A stretch of DNA of 30,802 nucleotides from an uncultured Clostridia bacterium (GTDB lineage Bacteria > Bacillota > Clostridia > Oscillospirales > Oscillospiraceae): assembly GCA_945487445.1 (NCBI GenBank), contig CALYTU010000003.1:1-30802 (forward strand), given 5' to 3'. Position 1 is the stretch's first letter. The number at the start of each line of letters is the position of its first letter. Below, piece by piece: positions 7,298 to 14,339 of the stretch. Below the pieces are notes generated by a model. That model did not search any database, had not been told where the DNA came from, and was given only the letters and a program-made list of their open reading frames with translations. Made by a program: the position numbers and the translations under genes.

Positions 7298-8302
7298 ATG
7301 AATCAAATGGTGCCACGTCCGCAATTTTGGGCGGAGACTGCTGATCAGATGAAAACCCATTTCCCCGTGCTGGGAGAGCTTTTGATCTTTTTCCTGCTCT
7401 TTGTCATCTCCCTGCTTGGCCAGTTGGTGATCCTGACCATTCCCATGACAGCCATGACAGCCTGGATGATGGGCACGCAAGGCAACTCCGTCATGGAGGC
7501 TGTTACTATGGAGCGGGTCGCCCGGGAGAACATGGCCAGAATGCCGGACTGGATGTCGCTGATGCAGCTGTTTGCCTCTGCCAGCATGGGCGTGACGGCA
7601 GTCGTCTATTCCCGGGCGTTCCAAAAGCGGAGCTTTGCTGCCATGGGCCTGCGGGGCAGGGCTCCGGTGCTGGAGTATCTGGCGGGCTTTGCCGTTGGCC
7701 TGGTCCTCTTTGCGGCGGTGGTGGCCCTCGGCGCAGCGGCGGGAGGCTTCCGCCTCCTTGCCGGAGCACCGTCGGAAAGACAGTGGGCCCTCTGTCTGAT
7801 TGCCCTGCTGGGCTGTGTGGTTCATGGCGCGGCCCTTGAGCTGTTGATCCGGGGCTGTTTTGCACCCTCTCTCGGCGCTCGCTATCCCGTGGTTTTTGCG
7901 CTGCTGCTATCCTCCATCACGCCACCCATGCTTCGGGCGGGTGAGAACCTGTTTTCCATGACGACATTGAACAGCCTGCTTCTGGGCCTCTTTTTGGGGA
8001 TCTGGGTCATCAAGCGTGGGCGGCTTTGGGGCGCTTGCGCCATCCACGCCGCCTGGACCTTTGCCGGGAGCTTCCTCTTTGGCCTCACCGGAGAGAGAGA
8101 ATACGGAGGCATCCGCCTGCTGCATATGGTGTCGGATGTCTATCGTCCCCTGCTCACCGGCGGAGACCGGGGGGCGCAGGCCAGCATATGCGTCACCGTC
8201 GTCCTGTTGGCAGCGATTGCCGGCGTCCTTGCCATCCGGGCGAAGGACCCGGCACTGCCCCGGAAGCCGGAGCAAACGGACAGACCTGCAAATTTTCTGT
8301 AA
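7298..8302 (+). CDS. CPBP-family membrane protein, degenerate protease motifs
   Basis: The 334-residue protein has about eight hydrophobic segments and resembles the CPBP (CAAX protease and bacteriocin-processing, ABI) intramembrane protease family. The first motif, normally EExxxR, reads LELLIR: only E181 and R185 remain and the first glutamate is leucine. The FxxxH motif cannot be found, since no histidine occurs between residues 186 and 249. The third motif is HAAWTF (H250), where the usual asparagine is threonine. Catalysis is therefore doubtful, and it may be a non-enzymatic relative. The start at ATG 7298 is chosen over a GTG at 7250, because GGGAG precedes it and the GTG lies inside the promoter region. 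Its own promoter is at 7237-7266. Confidence 0.75.
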   Translation: MNQMVPRPQFWAETADQMKTHFPVLGELLIFFLLFVISLLGQLVILTIPMTAMTAWMMGTQGNSVMEAVTMERVARENMARMPDWMSLMQLFASASMGVTAVVYSRAFQKRSFAAMGLRGRAPVLEYLAGFAVGLVLFAAVVALGAAAGGFRLLAGAPSERQWALCLIALLGCVVHGAALELLIRGCFAPSLGARYPVVFALLLSSITPPMLRAGENLFSMTTLNSLLLGLFLGIWVIKRGRLWGACAIHAAWTFAGSFLFGLTGEREYGGIRLLHMVSDVYRPLLTGGDRGAQASICVTVVLLAAIAGVLAIRAKDPALPRKPEQTDRPANFL

Positions 8303-8319
8303 AATTTTTCTCCAATCTC

Positions 8320-8347
8320 TTCCATTTTTATAATCCTTTGCTATAAT
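8320..8347 (+). promoter_or_regulatory. Promoter for the coiled-coil protein gene
   Basis: A perfect -10 box TATAAT lies at 8342-8347, with TTCCAT at 8320-8325 as a weak -35 box and a 16-bp spacer. The ribosome binding site AAAGGAG is at 8378-8384. The same TTCCAT -35 occurs at the rsmG promoter. Confidence 0.6.
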
Positions 8348-8392
8348 GCAGGCAGAAGCACATCCACCCACACACTGAAAGGAGCGTCAACT

Positions 8393-8923
8393 ATGGCATG
8401 GAACGATAGTCTGGAGACCCTGAAGGGGCTGGTCGCCGAGGCCGCGCAGGCTGCTGCCCGCGTCACCAAGAGCGCCGCGTCTGTCACGAAGTCCAACATC
8501 AACATTCTCGCAGAGCAGGATAAGCAGAAGAAGGCCTATTTGGAGCTGGGCAAGCTCTATTACCGTGATTTCATCACCGGTGAGGAACCGGACGACGCGG
8601 AGTATCTGCCTCTGTGCGAGGCCATCACTGAGGCCGCGAAGAATATCGAGAATCTCCGCAGCGAGCTGGAGGAAGCCAAGGCCGCTTTTGCAAAGCCCGC
8701 CAAGGAAGATTCCGCTTCCACGGAGGAACCTGCCCCCGATCTGGAGACCGAGCTGGACAACCTCCACAAGGAGCTTGACGAGCTGGAGAACGATCTGTCC
8801 AAGCTGGACGGCACGGAGACCGCGGCGGTCGAGGAGAAGCTGGAAGAGGTCGAGCAGGCCGTCGAGGCGGTTTTCGAGGTCGTGGACGACACACCTGCCG
8901 AGGAACCCAAGCCCCAAGCGTAA
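8393..8923 (+). CDS. Acidic coiled-coil protein of unknown function
   Basis: The 176-residue protein is rich in Glu, Ala and Lys and predicted by eye to be almost wholly helical. Residues about 1-40 are an amphipathic, basic Ala/Ser/Thr-rich helix; 41-75 hold the only non-repetitive part (KAYLELGKLYYRDFITGEEP, then a single cysteine). From 76 on it is a long acidic coiled coil ending in a proline-containing tail. There is no signal peptide and no recognised domain. AAAGGAG 8 bases before the ATG, its own promoter and a following hairpin make it a single-gene unit. I recognise no named family; similar short proteins of unknown role occur in Oscillospiraceae, which is recollection and not a search result. 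Confidence 0.7.
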   Translation: MAWNDSLETLKGLVAEAAQAAARVTKSAASVTKSNINILAEQDKQKKAYLELGKLYYRDFITGEEPDDAEYLPLCEAITEAAKNIENLRSELEEAKAAFAKPAKEDSASTEEPAPDLETELDNLHKELDELENDLSKLDGTETAAVEEKLEEVEQAVEAVFEVVDDTPAEEPKPQA

Positions 8924-8950
8924 GCGAGATACATACCTTTTCTGCCAGTC

Positions 8951-8991
8951 AGGGCAACCCCGCTCCCGGTTTTTGGAAGCGGGGTTGCCCT
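8951..8991 (+). terminator. Strong hairpin after the coiled-coil gene
   Basis: Positions 8951-8964 pair perfectly with 8978-8991 (14 bp, GC-rich) around a 13-base loop containing TTTTT. The T-rich stretch that follows (GTTCTGGTGTTTTATT) is delayed by several bases, so termination is likely but not textbook. It also sits between convergent reading frames (the coiled-coil gene and the methyltransferase remnant). Confidence 0.65.
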
Positions 8992-9013
8992 GTTCTGGTG
9001 TTTTATTATGGCT

Positions 9014-9259
9014 TTATGGCTGCTTCTTTTTGCAGATATGCAGCAGGTGGCTGGAACTTCCAAGAAGCTCGCGCCGCTCGCAGAAGTGCAGGTGGTAGCG
9101 GGCATAGGCATCAAACGCCTCGTCAGACATGGAAAAATCTGTCCTTTGCTCCGCCAATTCCAGAATGCCGTCGGCTGCCACGGTGGAAATATGGGTCACA
9201 GGCAGATTTCGGTACAGACCCTCCAGTTCGCCGATCTCATAGCCAGTGAATAATTGATC
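9014..9259 (-). pseudogene. 3' remnant of a SAM-dependent methyltransferase gene
   Basis: On the minus strand an open frame from the repeat edge (9259) to the stop at 9014-9016 encodes about 80 residues resembling the C-terminus of class I SAM-dependent methyltransferases. The pattern is VTHISTVAADGI, then AFDAYARYHLHFCERRELLG, then SSHLLHICKK, matching the family's 'YHL..CER..LLG.S.HLL.I..K' ending. No SAM-binding domain precedes it: upstream lies the 123-bp repeat, and the DNA beyond (9383-9498) holds no continuation. The only in-frame start codons are within the repeat. I call it a truncated pseudogene; the family call is from remembered pattern and should be checked by search. Confidence 0.65.
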
Positions 9260-9382
9260 GTATCTATTCAGTAGCCCCATCTGTCATTTCGAACGAAGTG
9301 AGAAATCCGTTCCTTTTTGCGTAGATAATACGGATTTCTCGGCGATGAATCGCCTCGAAATGACAGGATACTGAACAGATAC
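9260..9382 (-). repeat. MITE-like 123-bp repeat, full copy without target duplication
   Basis: This copy is identical in sequence to the copy at 1973-2095. Unlike the other full copies, its flanks differ (AATTGATC on the left, AAAAATTG on the right), so no 8-bp target duplication is present. It borders a truncated methyltransferase gene. Confidence 0.92.
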
Positions 9383-9439
9383 AAAAATTGAACACATTTA
9401 GCACTGTTTTCCAGAGTTGTCAACCACAAAAAATAGGAC

Positions 9440-9468
9440 TTCCATCCCGGCGCAGAACATGATATACT
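9440..9468 (+). promoter_or_regulatory. Promoter for rsmG
   Basis: The -10 box TATACT is at 9463-9468 and TTCCAT at 9440-9445 is a weak -35 box, with 17 bp between. The ribosome binding site GGAGGGAG is at 9487-9494, five bases from the ATG at 9499. Confidence 0.6.
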
Positions 9469-9498
9469 GATAAAAACTGAAATGGTGGAGGGAGTAAG

Positions 9499-10194
9499 AT
9501 GCGAAAGACATTATCCTCCGGGCTTGCGCGGCTGGGGCTCGACCTGCCTGCTGAGCGGGTGGAACGGATCGCCGCGTTTGGCGAGGCGGTATTAGAGAAA
9601 AACAAGGTCATGAACCTGACGGCCATCACGGAGCCGGAGCAGGCAGCGGAGCTGCACTTGACAGACAGCCTCACCCTCCTCAAGGTTCTGCCCCTGGCGG
9701 GGAAGTCCCTGCTGGATGTTGGGACCGGCGCGGGTTTTCCCGGCGTGCCGCTGAAGCTTGCCGAGCCCACCATCCGGCTGACCCTGCTCGACAGCCTCCA
9801 AAAACGGATGCACTGGCTGGAGGAGGAAGCCCTGCCCACGCTCGGGGTGGAGGCCCGGTTCCTGACGGGCAGGGCGGAGGACTTTGCCCGGGACAATCGG
9901 GAGAAATACGACGTGGCGGCTTCCCGGGCCGTGGCGAGGCTGAATCTGCTCTGTGAGCTCTGCCTGCCCTTTGTCCATCGCGGCGGCTACTTTCTTGCCA
10001 TGAAGGGCGCGCTGGCAAAGGAGGAGCTCCGCGAGGCCAACAACGCCATCCGCATGTTGGGAGGCAGCTACGAACGGACCGAGACATTTGAGATTGGCGG
10101 AGCGGTCCACTCCGTCATCGTCATCCACAAGACCGGCAAGACCCCGGAGCAATTCCCCCGCGCCTGGGCGCGGATGAAACAGAAGCCTCTGTAA
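9499..10194 (+). CDS. rsmG: 16S rRNA (guanine-527-N7)-methyltransferase RsmG
   Basis: RsmG (GidB) methylates N7 of G527 in the 530 loop of 16S rRNA, using SAM; its loss gives low-level streptomycin resistance in several bacteria. The 231-residue length is usual. The SAM-binding motif LLDVGTGAGFPG is at residues 71-82, the substrate region has KNKVMNLTAI at 35-43 and HLTDSL at 53-58, and a conserved SRAVARL follows in the middle. In many Bacillota rsmG lies near mnmEG and parAB by the origin; here it stands alone between two copies of the 123-bp repeat, with its own promoter. This context, and the ribosome-related genes downstream, are its only notable features. Confidence 0.96.
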   Translation: MRKTLSSGLARLGLDLPAERVERIAAFGEAVLEKNKVMNLTAITEPEQAAELHLTDSLTLLKVLPLAGKSLLDVGTGAGFPGVPLKLAEPTIRLTLLDSLQKRMHWLEEEALPTLGVEARFLTGRAEDFARDNREKYDVAASRAVARLNLLCELCLPFVHRGGYFLAMKGALAKEELREANNAIRMLGGSYERTETFEIGGAVHSVIVIHKTGKTPEQFPRAWARMKQKPL

Positions 10195-10269
10195 CCGGGA
10201 ATGAAAAAAAGAAATCATGAAAGAATAAAAGAGTTGAGGCGTCCCTGGGGACGGATTGCAAATCATTTT

Positions 10270-10392
10270 GTATCTGTTCAGTATCCTGTCATTTCGAGGC
10301 GATTCATCGCCGAGAAATCCGTATTATCTACGCAAAAAGGAACGGATTTCTCACTTCGTTCGAAATGACAGATGGGGCTACTGAATAGATAC
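10270..10392 (+). repeat. MITE-like 123-bp repeat, full copy with target duplication
   Basis: This copy runs from GTATCTGTTCAG to CTGAATAGATAC and is flanked by perfect 8-bp direct repeats ATCATTTT (10262-10269 and 10393-10400). Inside, TGTCATTTCGA pairs with TCGAAATGACA, GGCGA pairs with TCGCC in a small hairpin, and GAGAAATCCGT pairs with ACGGATTTCTC. Transcribed, it would form a branched stem. It lies between rsmG and the GTPase-NYN gene. Confidence 0.93.
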
Positions 10393-10437
10393 ATCATTTT
10401 TTCGGTCTTTCATTCTTTCGGTTGAAAGGACAAATCA

Positions 10438-13056
10438 ATGAGCGAACATCATCACATCTGCGTGGGCCTTCTGGCCCATGTGGACGCGGGGAAGACGACG
10501 CTGGCGGAGGCCATTCTCTATCGCTGCGGACTGCTGCGGAGGCCGGGCCGGGTGGATCACGGAGACACGGCTCTGGATTTTGACCCGCTGGAGCGGGAGC
10601 GCGGCATTACGATCTTCGCCTCCCAAGCCCATGTGGAATGGGGCGGCTGGAGTCTGTCTCTGTTGGACACGCCGGGTCACGTGGACTTCTCCGCCGAGAC
10701 GGAACGCATGCTCCAGGTCCTGGACTGCGCGGTGCTGGTCATCAGCGGGATCGACGGGGTACAGGCCCACACCCGCACCCTCTGGCGGCTGCTTGACCAC
10801 TATCAGGTTCCGACCGTCCTGTTTGTCACAAAAATGGATCTGTCCCGGGACAGCCGGGAGGACCTTCTGGCCGATCTGCGCCGGGAACTGGGAGACGGGG
10901 TGGTGGATTTCTCCCCCGACAATGCGGGGCGGGATGAAGCGCTCGCCATGTGCGGCGAAGCGGCTATGGAGGCGTTTTTTGCCGACGGAGCCCTTTCTCC
11001 GGCTGTAATCCGGGATCTCTTTGCCGCCCGGGAAGCCTTTCCCTGCTTCTTTGGCTCCGGGCTGAAAACAGAGGGCATTGACGAGTTTTTAGACGCGTTC
11101 ACCGGTCTGCTGCAACCGCGGCTCTGGCCGGAGCAGTTCGGCGCCCGGGTCTTTAAGATCAGTCACGATGCCCAAAGCGTCCGCCTGACCCATGTGAAAG
11201 TCACCGGCGGCGTCCTCCGCGTCCGTGACACCCTGATCTACGACGGTCTGGAGGAAAAAGCCACCCAACTCCGGCGCTACAGCGGCGGAAAATACACCGC
11301 CGTCGAGGAGGTCCGGGCCGGAGAGGTCTGCGCCGTTGTGGGACTGACTGCCGCCCGGAACGGTCAGGGATTCGGCACCGAGGCGGCCGCGGGCAGCCCT
11401 GTTCTGGAGCCTGTGATGCACTACCGGATCGGTCTGCCTGCGGACACGGATCCCCGTCTGGTGCTGCCGAAGCTCAAGCAGCTGGAGGCCGAGGATCCCA
11501 TGCTCCGGCTGCGGTGGGAGCCTCGGCTGCAGGAGCTCTCCGTCGGCCTGATGGGGGAGGTCCAGGCGGAGGTGCTGAAAAGCATGATTCTGGATCGCTT
11601 TGATTTGGCTGTGGAGCTGGGCCGGGGCCGTGTTTTATACAAAGAGACCATTGACAAAACCGTCGAGGGCGTGGGCCACTACGAGCCTCTGCGCCACTAT
11701 GCGGAGGTCCATATCCTTCTGGAGCCCTTGCCCCGGGGCAGCGGCCTTGCCTTTGCCGCTTCCTGCAGCGAGGACAGGCTGGACCGGCATTGGCAGCGCT
11801 TGATTTTGACGCACCTGATGGAAAAAGAGCACCTGGGTACAGCCATCGGCGCCCCCATAACCGACGTGAGACTGACCCTGGCCGCCGGGAAGGCCCATCT
11901 GAAGCACACCGAGGGCGGCGATTTCCGCCAGGCCACCTATCGTGCTGTGCGCCAGGGCTTGATGCAGACACCGTCCGTCCTGCTTGAGCCTTGGTATCGC
12001 TTCCGGCTGGAGGTTCCCACGGCCCAGATCGGGCGGGCCATCACGGACATCAAGGCAAGGTTTGGCAGCTTTGAAACGCCCGAGGACCTGGGCGGCATGA
12101 GCCTGCTCCGGGGCCGCGCCCCGGTGTCCGCCATGACGGACTATGCCCGGGAGGTGGCGGCTTATACCCGGGGCCTCGGGAAGCTGGCGCTGGAGGTGGA
12201 GGGCTACGACCTCTGCCACGATCCGGAGGCCGTTCGGGCTGCGAATCCCTATGATCCGGAAGCGGACCTGGATAACACGCCGGACTCCGTCTTCTGCGCC
12301 CACGGCGGCGGATTCACCGTCAAATGGGATCAGGTCTTTGCCAATATGCACCTGGAAAGCGTGCTTGCCCCGAAGCAGGAGTCCGTCTTTCCTGCCCGGC
12401 GAAAGATTTCCATTGACGAAAAGGAGCTTCAGGCGATTCTGGAGCGGGAGTTCGGTCCGATCAAGCGGCCGCAGTATTCCGCAGCGGTGTGGAAAGAGAG
12501 CCCGGAAACGGCTCCAAATTCGGTTGTCAAATCAGCAGATCACGGTGTTCGCCCCGGAGAAGCTTCCCCACAAGGGGGAAGACAGTATTTGATTGTGGAC
12601 GGCTTCAACGTGATCTTTGCCTGGCCCGAGTTGGCCGCTCTGGCGCAGGCGAATCTGGAGCAGGCCCGCGAACGGCTGATGGAAATGCTGACCAACTACG
12701 CCGCCTTCACCCGGACGGAGACGGTTCTGGTCTTTGATGCCTACAAGGTCAAGGGCGGTAGAGGTGAACGCCTGGACTATCACGGGGTCCGAGTGGTATA
12801 TACGAAGGAAAACGAGACCGCCGACGCCTACATCGAGCGGCTTCTGCATGAAATCGGCAAAAACGAGCAGGTCCGGCTCGTCACCTCGGACAATCTGATT
12901 CAGGTTTCCGCCCTCCGCTCCGGCGTTCTGCGCCAGTCCGCGCGGGAGTTCGGTGAGGAAATCGACCGGATCTACGGAGAAATTGAACGGTACCTGCGTT
13001 CCCACAATGAGCAAAAGCTGGGGACGGTGGGGGAGAATCTACCCGTAAAAAAGTAG
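10438..13056 (+). CDS. Tet(M)/EF-G-like translational GTPase fused to a YacP/Rae1-type NYN nuclease domain
   Basis: Residues 1-about 640 are a five-domain EF-G/Tet(M)-type GTPase: P-loop AHVDAGKT (13-20), switch I RGIT (55-58), DTPGH (77-81) and G4 TKMD (131-134). The domain IV tip aligns with Tet(M)/Tet(O) but reads LKHTEGGDF where resistance proteins carry YSPVS before PADF, so drug displacement is not supported. After a CAHGGGFTVKWD segment and a linker (about 640-716), residues 717-855 are an NYN/PIN-like domain of the YacP family: IVDGFN (D721), VFDAY (D767), ETAD (E793, D796), TSDN (D818). All expected acidic metal ligands are kept. YacP of Bacillus subtilis is Rae1, a ribosome A-site mRNA endonuclease. 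The length, 872 residues, is about 650 plus 170 plus linker, with no frameshift. AAAGGA lies 7 bases before the ATG. The function of the fusion is inferred: GTP-dependent ribosome binding coupled to mRNA cleavage. Confidence 0.9.
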   Translation: MSEHHHICVGLLAHVDAGKTTLAEAILYRCGLLRRPGRVDHGDTALDFDPLERERGITIFASQAHVEWGGWSLSLLDTPGHVDFSAETERMLQVLDCAVLVISGIDGVQAHTRTLWRLLDHYQVPTVLFVTKMDLSRDSREDLLADLRRELGDGVVDFSPDNAGRDEALAMCGEAAMEAFFADGALSPAVIRDLFAAREAFPCFFGSGLKTEGIDEFLDAFTGLLQPRLWPEQFGARVFKISHDAQSVRLTHVKVTGGVLRVRDTLIYDGLEEKATQLRRYSGGKYTAVEEVRAGEVCAVVGLTAARNGQGFGTEAAAGSPVLEPVMHYRIGLPADTDPRLVLPKLKQLEAEDPMLRLRWEPRLQELSVGLMGEVQAEVLKSMILDRFDLAVELGRGRVLYKETIDKTVEGVGHYEPLRHYAEVHILLEPLPRGSGLAFAASCSEDRLDRHWQRLILTHLMEKEHLGTAIGAPITDVRLTLAAGKAHLKHTEGGDFRQATYRAVRQGLMQTPSVLLEPWYRFRLEVPTAQIGRAITDIKARFGSFETPEDLGGMSLLRGRAPVSAMTDYAREVAAYTRGLGKLALEVEGYDLCHDPEAVRAANPYDPEADLDNTPDSVFCAHGGGFTVKWDQVFANMHLESVLAPKQESVFPARRKISIDEKELQAILEREFGPIKRPQYSAAVWKESPETAPNSVVKSADHGVRPGEASPQGGRQYLIVDGFNVIFAWPELAALAQANLEQARERLMEMLTNYAAFTRTETVLVFDAYKVKGGRGERLDYHGVRVVYTKENETADAYIERLLHEIGKNEQVRLVTSDNLIQVSALRSGVLRQSAREFGEEIDRIYGEIERYLRSHNEQKLGTVGENLPVKK

Positions 13057-13059
13057 GAG

Positions 13060-13078
13060 GGAACCGGCTGCCGGTTCC
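13060..13078 (+). terminator. Small hairpin after the GTPase-NYN gene
   Basis: GGAACCGG (13060-13067) and CCGGTTCC (13071-13078) form an 8-bp stem with a 3-base loop, directly after the stop codon and followed by TTCTTG. The T-run is poor, so it may only attenuate reading into ylmH. Confidence 0.45.
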
Positions 13079-13111
13079 TTCTTGCCTGTAACGGATTCCT
13101 CGGGTGATACT

Positions 13112-13858
13112 ATGGAACATGAAGAACTGTTAAAACGGATCGACGATTTGTATGATCGCTGTGAACGGGCAAACATCGTGACCCAAACGGCATTTCTGAC
13201 GCCCGCAGAGCAGGCGGCGGCGGGGCAGTATGCCAAACGGCTGCCGGGGTCCCGGATGCGATTTTCCGGCGGGCTGCAGGACTGCGAGCGGAAGGCCCTG
13301 TTCTTCCTGCCGGACTACCTGGAGCCGGAGGACTTCGAGCCGGACGAATTCATCAGCGTCCTGCGGCTGGATGCCTTTTACGGAACCCCGGGCCATCGGG
13401 ACTACCTGGGGGCTCTGCTGGGGCTGGGCGTCCGCCGGGAATGGGTGGGCGATATCTGGGTCGAAGGGCAGCGGGCCTGGGTTTTCTGCCTGCCCTCCGT
13501 GGCGGAGCAGCTCTCCGGCCTGGAACGGGCCGGACGGGTCAGCGTCAAGGCGGCCATCATGCAGCTTTCCGATGTTCCGGCTCCGGAACGGAAACGGAAG
13601 GAAATCCGTTTCACAGTCCAGAGTCTCCGGTTCGACGCGGTTTTGGGGGAAACCTTCCGCCTCTCGCGGACCCAGGCCGTCACGCTGATCGCCGCCGGAG
13701 CCGCCGCCCTGAATTATCTTCCTTGCCTGAAAAAAGACGCCTCAGTTTCCGAGGGCGACGTAATCTCTTTGAAGGGGCACGGAAAGGCCACGATCTGCGA
13801 GATCGGCGGTCAGAGCCGGAAAGGCCGACTGTTTGTTTCGGCTGAGATTTGGATCTGA
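13112..13858 (+). CDS. ylmH: YlmH-type S4-domain RNA-binding protein
   Basis: The 248-residue protein matches YlmH: an N-terminal region with TAFLTPAEQAAA, GGLQDCERKALFFLPDY and a central GALLGLGVRREWVGDIWV (the 'LGL.R..iGDI.V' signature), then a C-terminal S4 RNA-binding domain from about 170 to 245 (LSRTQAVTLIAAGAAALN). YlmH in Bacillus subtilis has been linked to ribosome-associated quality control, as a functional relative of RqcP on 50S-peptidyl-tRNA complexes. It usually sits in the division cluster after sepF/ylmG; here it is instead 55 bases after the GTPase-NYN fusion. The ATG at 13112 is chosen; the upstream TTG at 13082 lies in the hairpin region, and the ribosome binding site (GGTGAT) is weak. 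Its stop codon touches the inverted repeat at 13858. Confidence 0.88.
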   Translation: MEHEELLKRIDDLYDRCERANIVTQTAFLTPAEQAAAGQYAKRLPGSRMRFSGGLQDCERKALFFLPDYLEPEDFEPDEFISVLRLDAFYGTPGHRDYLGALLGLGVRREWVGDIWVEGQRAWVFCLPSVAEQLSGLERAGRVSVKAAIMQLSDVPAPERKRKEIRFTVQSLRFDAVLGETFRLSRTQAVTLIAAGAAALNYLPCLKKDASVSEGDVISLKGHGKATICEIGGQSRKGRLFVSAEIWI

Positions 13859-14016
13859 TACTAAGCTCCCATAGAAACCTTTCATCTGTTCCGGCAGAAA
13901 ATGTGCCATACTTCGTTGTCGTCCTTGCCGGGCGTCAAGCCCGCCTGCGTCCTCCGCCTCGTCTGGCGCAATTTCTGCTCGGAACATTTTTCAAACTTTT
14001 TATGGGAGCTTAGTAT
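13858..14016. repeat. 159-bp palindromic element with 16-bp perfect terminal inverted repeats
   Basis: Positions 13858-13873 (ATACTAAGCTCCCATA) and 14001-14016 are perfect reverse complements. Inside, the complementarity continues imperfectly for roughly 55 bases per arm, including GTTCCGGCAGAAA against TTTCTGCTCGGAAC. The centre holds a short GC hairpin (GCCGGGCG / GCCCGCC). It contains no coding potential and starts at the last base of the ylmH stop codon. I find no target duplication. It could be a second MITE family or a large terminator-like structure. Confidence 0.65.
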
Positions 14017-14074
14017 GAATTCTTTTTTTGGAAGCGAATCTTTCTCTTCGACGGGATTTGTGCGGGGAGAATGA

Positions 14075-14293
14075 AAGAATGAAACTGTGAAAAGATGATA
14101 TAATTGTGGAGATGCAATTTGCACAACACATTCTTCTTTCATTTGTATCTGTTCAGTATCCTGTCATTTCGAGGCGATTCATCGCCGAGAAATCCGTATT
14201 CTCTACGCAAAAAGGAACGGATTTCTCACTTCGTTCGAAATGACAGATGAGGCTACTGAATAGATACTTTCATTTTTCCACAGTTTCATTCTT
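14075..14293. repeat. Inverted arms around a MITE insertion
   Basis: AAGAATGAAACTGTGAAAA (14075-14093) is the reverse complement of 14274-14293 apart from one extra C on the right. The 123-bp repeat at 14145-14267 lies between the arms, so a pre-existing stem-loop was opened by insertion. A TATAAT at 14099-14104 lacks a convincing -35 box. No gene is seen between 14017 and 14339. Confidence 0.5.
14145..14267 (+). repeat. MITE-like 123-bp repeat, most diverged full copy
   Basis: It differs from the consensus copy at only two positions (GTATTCTC for GTATTATC, and GATGAGG for GATGGGG). It is flanked by perfect 8-bp direct repeats TTTCATTT (14137-14144 and 14268-14275). Confidence 0.93.
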
Positions 14294-14339
14294 CGTTAAT
14301 TTAACGCTGCATCACGGCTGCAGGAGGCGGCCGGGCGGC

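Noticed and set aside
10438..13056. A tetracycline-resistance gene of the tet(M)/tet(O) class
   Set aside because: The GTPase part aligns with Tet(M), but the YSPVS loop is replaced by an EF-G-like LKHTEGGDF tip, and an NYN domain is attached. Resistance is not supported by sequence.
13882..14142. Minus-strand frames in the ylmH-copA gap
   Set aside because: They run through the palindromic element and A/T-rich repeats, lack ribosome binding sites and show no protein-like pattern.
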